From: Leptothoe kymatousa TAU-MAC 1615
Lineage (GTDB): Bacteria; Cyanobacteriota; Cyanobacteriia; Phormidesmidales; Phormidesmidaceae
DNA: 64,000 nt
NCBI RefSeq assembly: GCF_018739865.1
Contig: NZ_JADOER010000005.1
Coordinates: 109,431 to 173,430, forward strand
Reading direction: 5' to 3'
Shown here: one piece after another, positions 9,426 through 18,467 of the stretch
How positions within the stretch are numbered: position 1 is the first letter of the stretch
Layout of the letters: each line of letters starts with the position of its first letter
Translations under genes and position numbers: made by a program
Notes under the pieces: generated by a model
Databases searched by the model: none
Told to the model about the DNA's origin: nothing
The model's input: the letters and a program-made list of their open reading frames with translations, nothing else

Positions 9426-9469
9426 AATCCTCCTAAAATTTTCAGAAAATCGAAAAAATAATACTGAAC

Positions 9470-9498
9470 AAAAAAAAGCTGGGGATTAGATCCCCAGC
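9470..9498 (-). terminator. Rho-independent terminator of psaK
   Basis: On the minus strand GCTGGGGA-loop-TCCCCAGC is followed by seven U. The 8-bp GC-rich stem has a 5-nt loop. It sits about 210 bp after the psaK stop. The interval 9499-9705 has no coding candidate. Confidence 0.85.
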
Positions 9499-9705
9499 CC
9501 AATAACAAGACAGTGTTGTTAAACGCGAATGTTATTTGAGAGTAGTGAACTAGGCCACCCGGTAGTAAATACCAGATAGCCCGTTGGATATTTAGCGACG
9601 CCGTTGCCGACCTGGAACGTAAATCAATCGTTAGAAGGTGCTATGGAAAACACCCTCTAGATGACAGCAGACCAAGCAATAACAACGACGCCTATCGGTA
9701 GTTTC

Positions 9706-9969
9706 TTAAAGAACGCCGATGCTAGCTAGGCCAATAATGGCACCGATACCGATCACATGACCGAGGCTAGTGCAGGCCAACATAGCGCCATGCCCCATTC
9801 CACCGAATAGCTCGGAGGAAGGTAGACCTAGACCAACGTTCTTGTGCTTAATACCGTAGTTACCGATTGCGATCGCAAGAATATTGCAAACAATCATGAC
9901 GAAACCCACCTTAGGGCTCCAAGCAACAGTGGCGGGAGTCACTGCCAATAAAGAAGGTAAGTAAAGCAA
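9706..9969 (-). CDS. psaK: photosystem I reaction center subunit PsaK
   Basis: 87-residue thylakoid protein with two transmembrane helices: WSPKVGFVMIVCNILAIAIG and the GHGAMLACTSLGHVIGIGAII region, joined by a stromal loop. It matches PsaK in length, WSP motif and second-helix sequence. PsaK lies at the periphery of PSI and is the docking site for light-harvesting antennae. The start is a TTG at 9969, supported by GAGAGGAGAC ~8 bp upstream; no in-frame ATG exists. It is monocistronic with its own terminator. Confidence 0.9.
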   Translation of the reverse strand: MLYLPSLLAVTPATVAWSPKVGFVMIVCNILAIAIGNYGIKHKNVGLGLPSSELFGGMGHGAMLACTSLGHVIGIGAIIGLASIGVL

Positions 9970-10119
9970 TTTACCGTCTCCTCTCAGAAATAGTATGGTT
10001 TTGAAAACTGTGGGCCGACTCAGCGCAAACTAAGTACAAACCTTGTCATCATCTTTCATCAATGCGATAGATCAACGACCGCCTCGTTGCAAGACTTTAC
10101 AATGGGAGCATAAATACTC

Positions 10120-10554
10120 ATGGTGCACGGCTTACTTTGGCTACCTTTACTCATTTTCTTTTTTTGGATTACTTGGGCCGGTTGGAACGAGTATCAAAAG
10201 GTGGAAACCTACAAGCAATGGGCCAACCAGTTCGAACGTAGCAAATACGACATTTTGGCCGCCCTGGGCCAATCGGAGCGCAACCTCACCTGGGGCCTGC
10301 CCACCCGCCAGGGCATCATCAATACACAAACCATTGATTTCAATCAGGTCCGTAGCATTTCACTGATCGCGAAAGGCGATGCCACCTTTGCTGAAGCCGC
10401 CCAGGACCTTGCCAAGAAAAGTGAAGCGTTTCTCCAGCTCCAGCTAACGGATGATGAGCAGCCCCAAATTCCCTTTACAGATGTAGACATCGCCCAAAAA
10501 TGGTGTAGTTTTTTGACCAAGACCTTGGCAGAAGGTGGGGATCAATTGTCCTAA
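10120..10554 (+). CDS. conserved membrane-anchored protein, unknown
   Basis: 144 residues with one N-terminal transmembrane helix (LLWLPLLIFFFWITWAGW) followed by a soluble domain of mixed helices and strands. It carries no recognisable catalytic motif. The topology suggests a type II anchored protein with the C-domain in the cytosol or lumen. It lies upstream of ftsQ on the same strand, but a 349-bp gap (10555-10903) separates them. I see no coding candidate or clear promoter in that gap, only the ftsQ upstream region. Confidence 0.5.
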   Translation: MVHGLLWLPLLIFFFWITWAGWNEYQKVETYKQWANQFERSKYDILAALGQSERNLTWGLPTRQGIINTQTIDFNQVRSISLIAKGDATFAEAAQDLAKKSEAFLQLQLTDDEQPQIPFTDVDIAQKWCSFLTKTLAEGGDQLS

Positions 10555-10903
10555 AGGGCGACCTATACCAATACAGCGTTGCCGATCCCCAGGATGATTT
10601 GATCGGTCACCTGTGGGCGATGCGCCCATGGGGGCAACCGTTGCTTCCCTACCGTGGCAACAGCAAAAATACTGAGCCCCAGACGCCGCCCCAGGGTGCG
10701 GGTTGGCACCTGCCCATACCGTACGCATACACAGATTGTCCGGGTGACAACTTTTTTACAAAGAAGTGTCAGAATACATGGGCCATTGGGAATTCTGGAT
10801 GCTTAAATAGATTTTCCAACACGGGTCAGCCCTGTATCACTCCTCGTTTCAATGCAGGCGTGGTTTTTCCTACATCGTTTCCTCCCACCGCCCTAGTACA
10901 TCC

Positions 10904-11743
10904 ATGTCGGATATCCCCAAGTACTCCTCAGAAACGCTAACCACCCGTCGCCAAAACCTAAAACGGCGACGGCATACTCTTTTTTGGCAGCAGCTATGGC
11001 GCTACACAGCCATGGTGGGGCTGACGGTGGGCTGCGTTAGCCTAGCCACATCCAATCGCTGGCAGCTCAGCTCTCAAGAGCAAATCAACATCAGTGGCAA
11101 TCGTTTGTTATCCAGTGAAGCGGTGCATGAACTGATCGACATCGACTATCCCCTGTCCCTCTTAAAACTGCATCCCCTAGACCTGGAAAACACACTGATG
11201 ACCGAAGGCCCCATTGCCGATGCCATGGTGCGCCGGCGACTGTTGCCTCCGGGCTTAAACATTCGCATTCAGGAACGCACACCCGTTGCGATCGCTCTAC
11301 CCAATACAGAAGCCGCCATTACGTCTTTAGATAATGATCCCAAAAGCTTTACCCAAATCGGTCTATTAGATGCCAATGGCTATTGGATGCCTTACAACAG
11401 CTTCACGCGACTGGGGGAGCAAGAACCTAAGCTAGAAGTACAGGGTATGCGTCCGGTCTATCAAAAAGATTGGCCACACATTTATCGCAGCTTACAAAAG
11501 ACCCCCGTCCACATCTCCCGGCTAGACTGGCGGGATCCCACTAACTTAATCCTGTCCACGGAACTTGGCACCGTACACATGGGCCCCTATGGCCAAAACT
11601 TTGCTCAACAATTGGCCGCACTCGATAAAATGCGTAACTTAAACGCCAAGATGGATATTGAAGAAATAGCGTTTATTGATCTGAGGAACCCGGACAATCC
11701 GACCTTAGAAATTCTGCAAGCAACGACGACTCCAATTCCTTAA
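10904..11743 (+). CDS. ftsQ: cell division protein FtsQ/DivIB
   Basis: 279 residues: a basic cytoplasmic tail (RRQNLKRRRHT), one transmembrane helix (YTAMVGLTVGCVSLATS) and a POTRA-type domain (EQINISGNRLLSSEAVHELI), then the beta-rich FtsQ domain with IQERTPVAIALP. FtsQ links cytoplasmic FtsZ assembly with septal peptidoglycan synthesis. Its place directly before ftsZ on the same strand supports the call. The start is the ATG at 10904. Confidence 0.88.
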   Translation: MSDIPKYSSETLTTRRQNLKRRRHTLFWQQLWRYTAMVGLTVGCVSLATSNRWQLSSQEQINISGNRLLSSEAVHELIDIDYPLSLLKLHPLDLENTLMTEGPIADAMVRRRLLPPGLNIRIQERTPVAIALPNTEAAITSLDNDPKSFTQIGLLDANGYWMPYNSFTRLGEQEPKLEVQGMRPVYQKDWPHIYRSLQKTPVHISRLDWRDPTNLILSTELGTVHMGPYGQNFAQQLAALDKMRNLNAKMDIEEIAFIDLRNPDNPTLEILQATTTPIP

Positions 11744-12209
11744 GTAGGCTGCTTGCGAACATCAATAGAAGATGGCTGAATGCATTCTGCCTCAATCATC
11801 TCCGGGGTTAGATATTGATATTTATCAAGGTTTTCTTTGATGTTTCATCCAGATAATTAGTTAGCTTTTTTTAAAAGCTTGTTCTTAACCGATCAAATTC
11901 TTGAATTAATCAGTAGGTTTAGTTGGTTTTTTAAGCAAGTTCCCGTATAGTTGACTAGAACATGCGCCAGCATATATTGAAATCATTCTTCAAACTCTCT
12001 GTGAAGGCCTTAGGGAGAGAGTTTCAGGCTGTATCTAATCAGTTTGAGAGTGAACCTTATTTGGCATTTACAGAGAGTTAGGCTGCCTGGTTTGTAATTG
12101 CTATATAGTTAGTTTTTACTTTTTGCAGCAGCCTGTGTGTTCTGTGACTAATTAGGTTAATAGCTCATTAGGTTAATAGCCCGCTGGTACGTCGTTTTAC
12201 ACTCGCCCT
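11744..12209 (+). promoter_or_regulatory. ftsQ-ftsZ intergenic region with repeats
   Basis: A 466-bp AT-rich non-coding stretch before ftsZ. It contains an inverted repeat AAACTCTCT (11992-12000) / AGAGAGTTT (12016-12024), and a perfect 14-bp direct repeat ATTAGGTTAATAGC at 12151-12164 and 12167-12180, ~30 bp before the ftsZ ATG. This is likely the ftsZ promoter and leader region; the direct repeat could be a regulator site. No sigma-70 promoter stands out enough to place a transcription start. Confidence 0.5.
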
Positions 12210-13448
12210 ATGTCTAAATCATCCTCACATAATTCTCACGGAAACTCGGGCCTGGGTCTCAATATGTCTGATATAAGTAATAACCACCGTAATGAAACTG
12301 CATCCAGTAATGCAGCAATGGGGAGCGACATTGTGCCCGGCAGTATGGCGAGGATAAAGGTAATTGGTGTTGGCGGCGGCGGCTGTAATGCTGTTAATCG
12401 CATGATTGACAGTGGTGTGTCAGGCATTGAGTTTTGGTCCCTGAATACCGATGCCCAAGCGTTGATCAAAACTGGTAACTCAAACCATTTACAAATTGGC
12501 CAAAAGCTAACCCGTGGATTGGGTGCAGGTGGGAATCCTGCCATTGGGCAAAAAGCGGCAGAAGAGTCTCGGGATGAGATTTCCACCGCCATTGAAGGCG
12601 CAGATTTAGTATTTATTACGTCTGGCATGGGCGGCGGCACGGGCACCGGCGCAGCCCCCGTTGTTGCAGAAGCCGCCAAAGAAGCCGGTGCCCTAACGGT
12701 GGGTGTTGTTACGCGTCCGTTTACCTTCGAAGGCCGTCGTCGCACGTCCCAGGCCGAAGAAGGGATCATGGCCCTCCAGGAATGTGTCGATACGCTGATC
12801 ATCATTCCTAATGACAAGCTGCTGTCGGTGATTTCAGAGCAAACCCCGGTTCAAGAAGCGTTCCGGTTTGCCGATGACATTTTGCGCCAAGGTGTTCAGG
12901 GTATTTCGGACATCATCACCATTTCTGGTTTGGTGAACGTAGACTTTGCTGACGTTCGCGCCGTGATGGCAGATGCGGGTTCGGCGCTGATGGGTATCGG
13001 TGTGGGCTCAGGCAAGTCCCGCGCGCGGGAAGCTGCGATCGCAGCGATTTCGTCACCCCTGCTGGAAACCTCCATCGATGGTGCCGCTGGTGCCGTATTG
13101 AATATCACAGGTGGCAATGACCTGACGTTGCATGAGGTGAATGCCGCGGCCGAGATCATTTACGAAGCGGTTGATCCCAATGCCAATATCATCTTTGGTG
13201 CGGTGATTGATGAGCGCATGCAGGGCGAGGTGCGCATCACGGTGATTGCCACTGGTTTCAACTCGGACTTTAATGCTGCGGCCAGTGCCCCACCCAGCAC
13301 GTCTCGGATTTCGCCCCTGAAGCGACCCTCCTCCATTGGAAATACGGGACCTAGCGTTCCCCCGGCGGCTCCCCCCAGCGGTCAGCCAAATATTTCCCCA
13401 AACCTAGACATCCCCGATTTCCTACAGCGACGGCGACAGTCTCGCTAG
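12210..13448 (+). CDS. ftsZ: cell division GTPase FtsZ
   Basis: 412 residues. A ~45-residue N-terminal extension rich in Ser and Asn precedes the tubulin-like GTPase ([13 protein letters not shown] near residue 54; signature [13 protein letters not shown] near 141; T7-loop [10 protein letters not shown]). After a Pro/Ser-rich linker the conserved C-terminal peptide IPDFLQRRR is intact, so interaction with membrane anchors such as SepF/Ftn2 should be preserved. FtsZ polymerises into the division ring. thiD follows after 13 bp and may be in the same transcript. Confidence 0.97.
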   Translation: MSKSSSHNSHGNSGLGLNMSDISNNHRNETASSNAAMGSDIVPGSMARIKVIGVGGGGCNAVNRMIDSGVSGIEFWSLNTDAQALIKTGNSNHLQIGQKLTRGLGAGGNPAIGQKAAEESRDEISTAIEGADLVFITSGMGGGTGTGAAPVVAEAAKEAGALTVGVVTRPFTFEGRRRTSQAEEGIMALQECVDTLIIIPNDKLLSVISEQTPVQEAFRFADDILRQGVQGISDIITISGLVNVDFADVRAVMADAGSALMGIGVGSGKSRAREAAIAAISSPLLETSIDGAAGAVLNITGGNDLTLHEVNAAAEIIYEAVDPNANIIFGAVIDERMQGEVRITVIATGFNSDFNAAASAPPSTSRISPLKRPSSIGNTGPSVPPAAPPSGQPNISPNLDIPDFLQRRRQSR

Positions 13449-13461
13449 GGTTATTGGTTCT

Positions 13462-14268
13462 ATGGTTGCTCATACTCCACCCGTGGCATTGACCATCGCT
13501 GGGTCAGATAGTGGCGGCGGTGCTGGCATTCAGGCAGACTTGCGCACGTTTTCGTTTCATCGGGTGCATGGCACCAGTGCTTTAACCTGTGTCACCGCCC
13601 AAAATACCCAAGGTGTGACTCGGGTCGATGCCCTAGAACCAGCAGCCGTCGTGGCCCAAATAGAGGCCGTGGTCAACGATATTGGCATCCAGTCGCTAAA
13701 GACAGGCATGCTGCTAAATCAGCCCATCATTGAAGCAGTGGCGGATGCCTTAACCCAGGTAGCCAACACTCGCTGTGTAATTGACCCGGTGATGGTCTCC
13801 CGCACTGGGGCGCAGCTAATTGATGATGGTGCCATCGAAACATTGCGCCAACGGTTGATTCCCTTGGCGACCGTGCTCACCCCCAATCGGTATGAGGCAG
13901 AAATCCTCAGCGGGCAATCGATCCACACCCTAGATGATATGGAAACCGCCGCGCAGGCGATCCATGGCTTGGGTGCCCAGGCGGTGGTCGTCAAGGGTGG
14001 CGGCTTTGAAGGGCCGCTGCGGGGCATTGACCTGTGGTATGACGGCACTAACGTCACCAAGCTAGTGACTACCTGTGTTGAAACGAATGACACCCATGGC
14101 ACCGGTTGCACATTATCAGCTGCGATCGCAGCCAACCTAGCCCTAGGCCAGTCCCCGTTGGACGCCACCCGCCGTGCCAAAGACTATGTCACCCATGCCC
14201 TGCACCACTCGCTGCGCATTGGCCAAGGACAAGGCCCCGTGGGCCACTTCTATCCAATTTTAGAATGA
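13462..14268 (+). CDS. thiD: hydroxymethylpyrimidine / phosphomethylpyrimidine kinase
   Basis: 268 residues of the ribokinase-like ThiD family. Visible motifs are AGSDSGGGAGIQAD at the N-terminus, the MVSRTGAQL loop, and THGTGCTLSAAIAANLA carrying the anion hole and catalytic Cys. It phosphorylates HMP to HMP-PP in thiamine synthesis. It lies 13 bp after ftsZ and is convergent with the gene at 14279, with only 10 bp between the stops. Confidence 0.93.
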   Translation: MVAHTPPVALTIAGSDSGGGAGIQADLRTFSFHRVHGTSALTCVTAQNTQGVTRVDALEPAAVVAQIEAVVNDIGIQSLKTGMLLNQPIIEAVADALTQVANTRCVIDPVMVSRTGAQLIDDGAIETLRQRLIPLATVLTPNRYEAEILSGQSIHTLDDMETAAQAIHGLGAQAVVVKGGGFEGPLRGIDLWYDGTNVTKLVTTCVETNDTHGTGCTLSAAIAANLALGQSPLDATRRAKDYVTHALHHSLRIGQGQGPVGHFYPILE

Positions 14269-14278
14269 ATAATAGCCC

Positions 14279-14734
14279 TTATTTTTCCTCAGGCTGGGGC
14301 CACACACTATCCCAATCGGGACAGACATCATAGTCCTCTGGGCCGGTCGGGTGTAGGGCACACACCAGCATTTCACCGCCATAGCTCTCACCATGGTAGT
14401 AGGAGCAACCCGCACATTTGGGATGGTTTTGTAGCCACGGAGTCAGGGTTTGATGGAGCGGTGCCATGGTTTGCTCGCACCACGTCACAGCCGCCCCTAC
14501 CACAGGATCAATTTGCGCTTCGAAATCATCGAGGGCTTGGGAAATGGGCGGTGCCACATTTTCCATCACCTGGTCCGCCAGCTCATCTGCCAATTCATCG
14601 GCAGCGTCCAACATTGGGCTCACCACCGCCGCCGCCTGTTCAGCCAGCTCGTCAAGAAACTGCTCTGTTTGACCTAGGGTGGCATTTACAGCCGTTTCCA
14701 AATCCTGTTGAAATTGTTTTAGCCAGTCATCCAT
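14279..14734 (-). CDS. conserved acidic helical protein with C-terminal Cys cluster
   Basis: 151 residues from the ATG at 14734 (MDDWLKQFQQ); the track adds 16 residues to an upstream TTG. A long acidic helical region (ELADELADQVMENV) precedes a compact Cys-containing tail: CAGCSYYHGESYGG, then VCALHP and YDVCPDW, four cysteines that could bind a metal. It looks like a cyanobacteria-specific protein. Its function is unknown. Confidence 0.6.
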   Translation of the reverse strand: MDDWLKQFQQDLETAVNATLGQTEQFLDELAEQAAAVVSPMLDAADELADELADQVMENVAPPISQALDDFEAQIDPVVGAAVTWCEQTMAPLHQTLTPWLQNHPKCAGCSYYHGESYGGEMLVCALHPTGPEDYDVCPDWDSVWPQPEEK

Positions 14735-14903
14735 AGTTATGACCTGTGGGAGAAAGTAAGAAGCAAAGCCACCTGGGAGCACGTTCGCCCCAATGGCATA
14801 GCGTTAGGGCTGGTTAAACATTAAATTCATGGTCTTGTGCCTTGAAATCGTTGATTAACTCGCCTTTTCGAATTAAACCGTGAAGCAGTTGCTTCACAGC
14901 TCT

Positions 14904-15278
14904 TTAGTGATTATCTTCGTCTTTTAATCGCTGCAGTTCAGCCTGCAGATTTTCGATTTCCTGACGCAGCGCATCGGCAGCAGCTCGATCTTCGGGCTCG
15001 TCTTCCTCTTCGATAATTTCAATGGTGCGGGGAGCCGTATCTGCGGCGGGTTGTTGAGCCGTTGCGGGGGCTGCACTCTGGGCGCGAGCCACCATATCGT
15101 TGACCATTTTTTGGGCCTCTTCCGCCGTAATCTCACCGCGGTCTACCAGCTCGTCTACTAGTTTTTGTGCCTGCAGGCGTAGGTCGCTAAAGCCCCCCCC
15201 CGCTTTTTCAGACGCGTAGGATGCTAGACCCACCCCTAGATAAAATGCTTTTTGAACGAACTGGCCAAAGTCTGCCAC
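14904..15278 (-). CDS. phasin-like coiled-coil protein
   Basis: 124 residues. The N-terminal ~65 residues (FVQKAFYLGVGLASYASEKA, ELVDRGEITAEEAQKMVNDM) resemble the polyhydroxyalkanoate granule-associated/phasin-type helical domain common in cyanobacteria. An Ala/Pro linker and a C-terminal acidic coiled coil (RQEIENLQAELQRLKDE) follow. A granule or membrane-surface role is possible but not shown. It lies ~170 bp downstream of the previous start, with no shared operon evidence. Confidence 0.55.
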   Translation of the reverse strand: MADFGQFVQKAFYLGVGLASYASEKAGGGFSDLRLQAQKLVDELVDRGEITAEEAQKMVNDMVARAQSAAPATAQQPAADTAPRTIEIIEEEDEPEDRAAADALRQEIENLQAELQRLKDEDNH

Positions 15279-15489
15279 GGCCTATGCTCCTCTAACGCTA
15301 TTAATATCAATTGAATCGAATTAAACCCATAGAAGTTCCCTGGAAAGCAACTTCTATTACTATTACTTTCAGTTTTAACAAGCGATATTGACAGTGTGTA
15401 GCGGGGTAAACTGTCGGATTGCCGTACTTGATGGGGAATACGGTCAAAAAAGAGGGTCTGTAAAACCCTTGCTTTAACCCTAAAAATAG

Positions 15490-15590
15490 AGGAGACCCGG
15501 AGACTACGCCTATCTCAAGCATCCCGTATTGCTGCTACCTTCCGGTCCTGACAAGATTTGGGCGTTGCGATCGCATAGATCCGAGTCAGC
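15490..15590 (-). ncRNA. ffs: signal recognition particle RNA (4.5S type)
   Basis: On the minus strand the SRP RNA tetraloop domain is unmistakable: TTGTCAGGACCGGAAGGTAG followed by CAGCAATACGGG. The flanks form the long stem: GACTCGGA at the 5' side pairs with TCCGGGTC at the 3' side, and CTATGC with GCGTAG. Size is about 95-100 nt; the exact ends are approximate. It partners Ffh in membrane targeting of nascent proteins. A HIP1 octamer lies inside the 5' strand of the stem. The ORFs called here are spurious. Confidence 0.92.
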
Positions 15591-15646
15591 CTTAATCATA
15601 GCATCGTTTATCACCATCAGCCCACTCCAAAATCCCTCCACAATCC

Positions 15647-16492
15647 CTAGGACGACTTTGGCACCTGACGAAAAAGTCCAATCAAATTTCGAAAAAAACT
15701 GGGACTTAACTCTTGAGTTTGCATCGCTTCTCGAGTCAGCAGAGGGTCAGCCACCTCTCCCTCCGAAACCATGGCAGGAATTTCCTGGGCTAGCCCCACA
15801 AAAATCAACCGAAACGCGATCCGCTGCACATCTTCAACCGCTAAGTCTAAACGAGTCGCAATTTCACCCAAGGTAATATTTTCATCAATCAAGCGCCATA
15901 CCGCCCATTCAGCCTGGTTAATGCGCACGTGGGGCTGCCCCCGCACCAAACTCACCAACGCCGATTGAGCCTCGGGTAGCTGATCCGCAAAAGCAGACCA
16001 ATTTTTCAACACCCGCAGCCCAGGCAAAATCACTTCAGTCGCAACAACGCTCAACCCCGTCATTTCCGACTTCGGCAGCGGGGCCGATGGGTCAAAAGCA
16101 AAATACCCATCGGGCAAACGAAACAGTTCGCACACCTGGCCCATTACCTGGGTGGCAAACAAAATTTCTAACTGTTTGGTCGTCAAAACCCCTTGAGCCC
16201 GTAAAAATCGCCCTAACGGCTCATCCGGTGGACACCGGCGAAACAGCCGCCCGGTCATGGTGCTATTGAGATATCGTCGCTTAATAATCAAGTTGGCAAG
16301 ACACCGGCTATCCAAGCGCTTAGTCACCGCCACAATGCGGCCCCGATGTAGCCAAATAAAGTAGTACTGCTCAGACACCTGAGCAGCATGATCAAGCCCC
16401 TGAATCGACAGCAAACCAGTCTTCTTCCCATCCTGAAGAAGCTGACAAAGTTCAGGTAGTGACAAGTCCGAAAAATAACCGTTTAAGGACAT
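15647..16492 (-). CDS. DUF4388 (PATAN-type) domain regulatory protein
   Basis: 281 residues from the ATG at 16492 (MSLNGYFSDLSLPELCQLLQ); the track starts six codons earlier at TTG. The N-terminal ~100 residues match the PATAN/DUF4388 domain that mediates protein interactions in cyanobacterial signalling (motility, phototaxis). The C-terminal part (YLNSTMTGRL...) is helical and resembles the region accompanying PATAN domains. A roadblock/LC7 gene lies ~260 bp upstream on the same strand, suggesting a small-GTPase or polarity-type module. Confidence 0.75.
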   Translation of the reverse strand: MSLNGYFSDLSLPELCQLLQDGKKTGLLSIQGLDHAAQVSEQYYFIWLHRGRIVAVTKRLDSRCLANLIIKRRYLNSTMTGRLFRRCPPDEPLGRFLRAQGVLTTKQLEILFATQVMGQVCELFRLPDGYFAFDPSAPLPKSEMTGLSVVATEVILPGLRVLKNWSAFADQLPEAQSALVSLVRGQPHVRINQAEWAVWRLIDENITLGEIATRLDLAVEDVQRIAFRLIFVGLAQEIPAMVSEGEVADPLLTREAMQTQELSPSFFRNLIGLFRQVPKSS

Positions 16493-16753
16493 ACGGCACA
16501 GTAACGGCAAAAAGCTGGCGCTATTCTAACAGCATATATCAACTGCAATTGTTCTCATTCAGGTGCCCACCCATCATGGCCTAAAACATTGCAAATGGCA
16601 GCATTGCCAACGGCTCAACCCATCCACTGAGAAGGCATCGGATTAATTAGCATGGCAGATTAATTGCCACCCATGGGTGAAGGAATAATAACGATCTGCC
16701 CCCATAGCCAGGATGTCATTAATAACACCTGCCCGAGGCACCAATAACGACGA

Positions 16754-17125
16754 CTAACTTAATAACCCCTGCAAGTGCTTTACAGCACGTTTCACTTCCA
16801 AATTTAAAACCCCCTGCTTCGCCGCAGGAGACGCCAATACTAACAAAATGGCATCTTCACCACAGATAGCCAGCGTGCAATAGCCTTGTTCACCATCTAG
16901 AGCAATTTTACTAATGCGACCTCGCACAAGTTCTAGCCCAATGCGCTCACCTAACGACAGCAGGGCAGCCGTCATCGCCGCAACCTGGTCTTCATCCATA
17001 TAATTCGGCAGCATCGACACCAGAGGTAGCCCATCCAACGTCACCAGAGCAGCCCCCTCTACATCATTGGTGCCACTCACAAACCGATGCAGCACCGCTT
17101 GAATTTTTGCCGTATCAATGGCCAT
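16754..17125 (-). CDS. roadblock/LC7 domain protein
   Basis: 123 residues forming a single roadblock/LC7 domain: VEGAALVTLDGLPLVS, a helix with EDQVAAMTAALLSLGERIG, and the strand ILLVLASPAAK. Such proteins (MglB-like) often regulate small Ras-like GTPases and assemble with PATAN proteins. A ~260-bp gap separates it from the downstream PATAN gene. Confidence 0.8.
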   Translation of the reverse strand: MAIDTAKIQAVLHRFVSGTNDVEGAALVTLDGLPLVSMLPNYMDEDQVAAMTAALLSLGERIGLELVRGRISKIALDGEQGYCTLAICGEDAILLVLASPAAKQGVLNLEVKRAVKHLQGLLS

Positions 17126-17543
17126 TAATTTGCGCCTTTGGAGTCGAAAATGAGTCGATTTAGTCGATTTACAGACTATTTCTGATGTCGATATTGGGCG
17201 GATAAAATCATACCTAGAATCAGAAACGTCCTATCACTATCCTCAGAGATTCCAATATATTTCAATCGATTAGTCAGCAGGTATAGCAAACGTCCCCATG
17301 GCTCAGAAACGTTTTGTGCATTTCCCATGGGCCGAATAGCCTATGCTCACACTTATCCCTACAACCTTATTAGGCTTGTCGACTGGGACATCCCCTAGGT
17401 TCCGCAGCAAACACCACCGAGGCGATACGTCTTGCCACATCAACTAAATAATCAACTAAAATTTAGCGCTGGTTAAAAATTAAAAGCTCAGCCCATGGTT
17501 CAGCAACACCAAACCTGAACGGCTAATGGCACAGAAGCCCCAA
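17126..17543. other. intergenic region, no gene seen
   Basis: This 418-bp stretch lies between the roadblock gene and the comM 3' half. I see no ORF with protein-like composition, no tRNA and no strong terminator. Confidence 0.5.
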
Positions 17544-18175
17544 CTACTGCATACGATCAATCGTTCTATATTGAATAGCTTCAGCAATATGGACGGCATC
17601 TAAATTCTCCACCGCTGCCAAATCTGCAATGGTACGCGCCACCTTCAAAATCCGATCCGTTGCCCGAGCCGATAACCCCAGCTTACGGACCGCCGTCTCC
17701 AGTAACGTCCGCGACGGATCGTCCAACTGGCACCACTGACGCAGATGGCGGCTTTCTAAATCTGCATTGCACTGTAGCTTCGGTTCATTGGTAAAGCGAG
17801 TTTGGGCCCTCTGCCGAGCAGATTCGACCCGCTGCCGCACCTGCTCCGAGGGTTCTCCAGGATTGTGTTCAGTGATTTCTTGTGGCTTCAATCGACTCAC
17901 CACCACCTGCAGGTCAATGCGGTCCATCAGCGGACCAGATAGCTTTGCCCAATACATTTCGCGGGCCCTAGGGGTGCAGGTACAAGGCTGCACCGAATCG
18001 CCAAAGAAACCACAGGGGCAAGGGTTGGTACTGGCCACTAAAGTAAATTGAGCCGGAAATTCGACACTCTGACGTGTTCTGGCGATACTAACGTAGCCAT
18101 CTTCTAAAGGCTGTCTCAAAAATTCCAGCACTTTACGGTTAAATTCCGTCAGCTCATCCAAATAATTCCCCCCTA
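17544..18175 (-). pseudogene. comM: comM/yifB 3' half (disrupted Mg-chelatase-like AAA ATPase)
   Basis: The ORF covers the C-terminal ~205 residues of ComM/YifB: LDELTEFNRKVLEFLRQPLE (Walker B and following helix), the Cys-rich loop NPCPCGFFGD...PCTC, GPLMDRIDL, and the C-terminal lid with GLSARATDRILKVARTIADL. It starts abruptly at the island end. The N-terminal half is at 27932-28594 in the same orientation. ComM is a hexameric helicase that promotes branch migration during natural transformation. Without the N-terminal domain and Walker A this fragment should be inactive. Confidence 0.9.
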
Positions 18176-18198
18176 TGTAGACTCATGAGTATTTATAC
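18176..18198 (+). repeat. left terminal inverted repeat of the island
   Basis: The sequence begins TGTAGACTCATGAGTATTTA. It shares TGTAGAC and a following TATAC-type segment with the reverse complement of the right end (TGTAGACATGTCTATAAAAT). It directly abuts the comM 3' half. The match is short, so the call depends on the comM junction. Confidence 0.5.
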
Positions 18199-18375
18199 TC
18201 GATGATGATTTTGTGTAGTCTGTAGTTCAGTGCGCCAGCTAACCCTTCTGCTCTGGGAATGAACACTCAACGGTGGACCGTCAGGAGCAGGTACTGGTGG
18301 AGGTGTAATCGCTTCTTCAGCTTCGATGTAGATAATGGTGCCGTCTTCGAGCTGGATGGGGGCTAATTGGGCCAT
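18193..18375 (-). pseudogene. truncated Trypco1-like (CU044_2847 family) gene
   Basis: From the ATG at 18375 the product starts MAQLAPIQLEDGTIIYIEAE, the characteristic opening of trypsin-co-occurring domain 1 proteins, which in cyanobacteria sit beside caspase/trypsin-like and STAND conflict genes. Full-length members are ~100-130 residues. Here similarity is lost after ~40 residues and the frame ends 17 bp from the island end, so the gene looks cut by the end of the element. It is divergent from the caspase gene at 18468, its expected partner. Confidence 0.55.
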
Positions 18376-18467
18376 GGGTTGCAATCTTAAAAATTACCTA
18401 TGCGGGTACTGCTATATGAGCAGCCAGATACTATGCTGTCACTAAAATCAGCCATGAGTCGCCATCT

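Noticed and set aside
15307-15876. ORFs 71 aa (minus) and 115 aa (plus) over the SRP RNA
   Set aside because: They cross the SRP RNA gene and the adjacent PATAN gene; composition is not protein-like.
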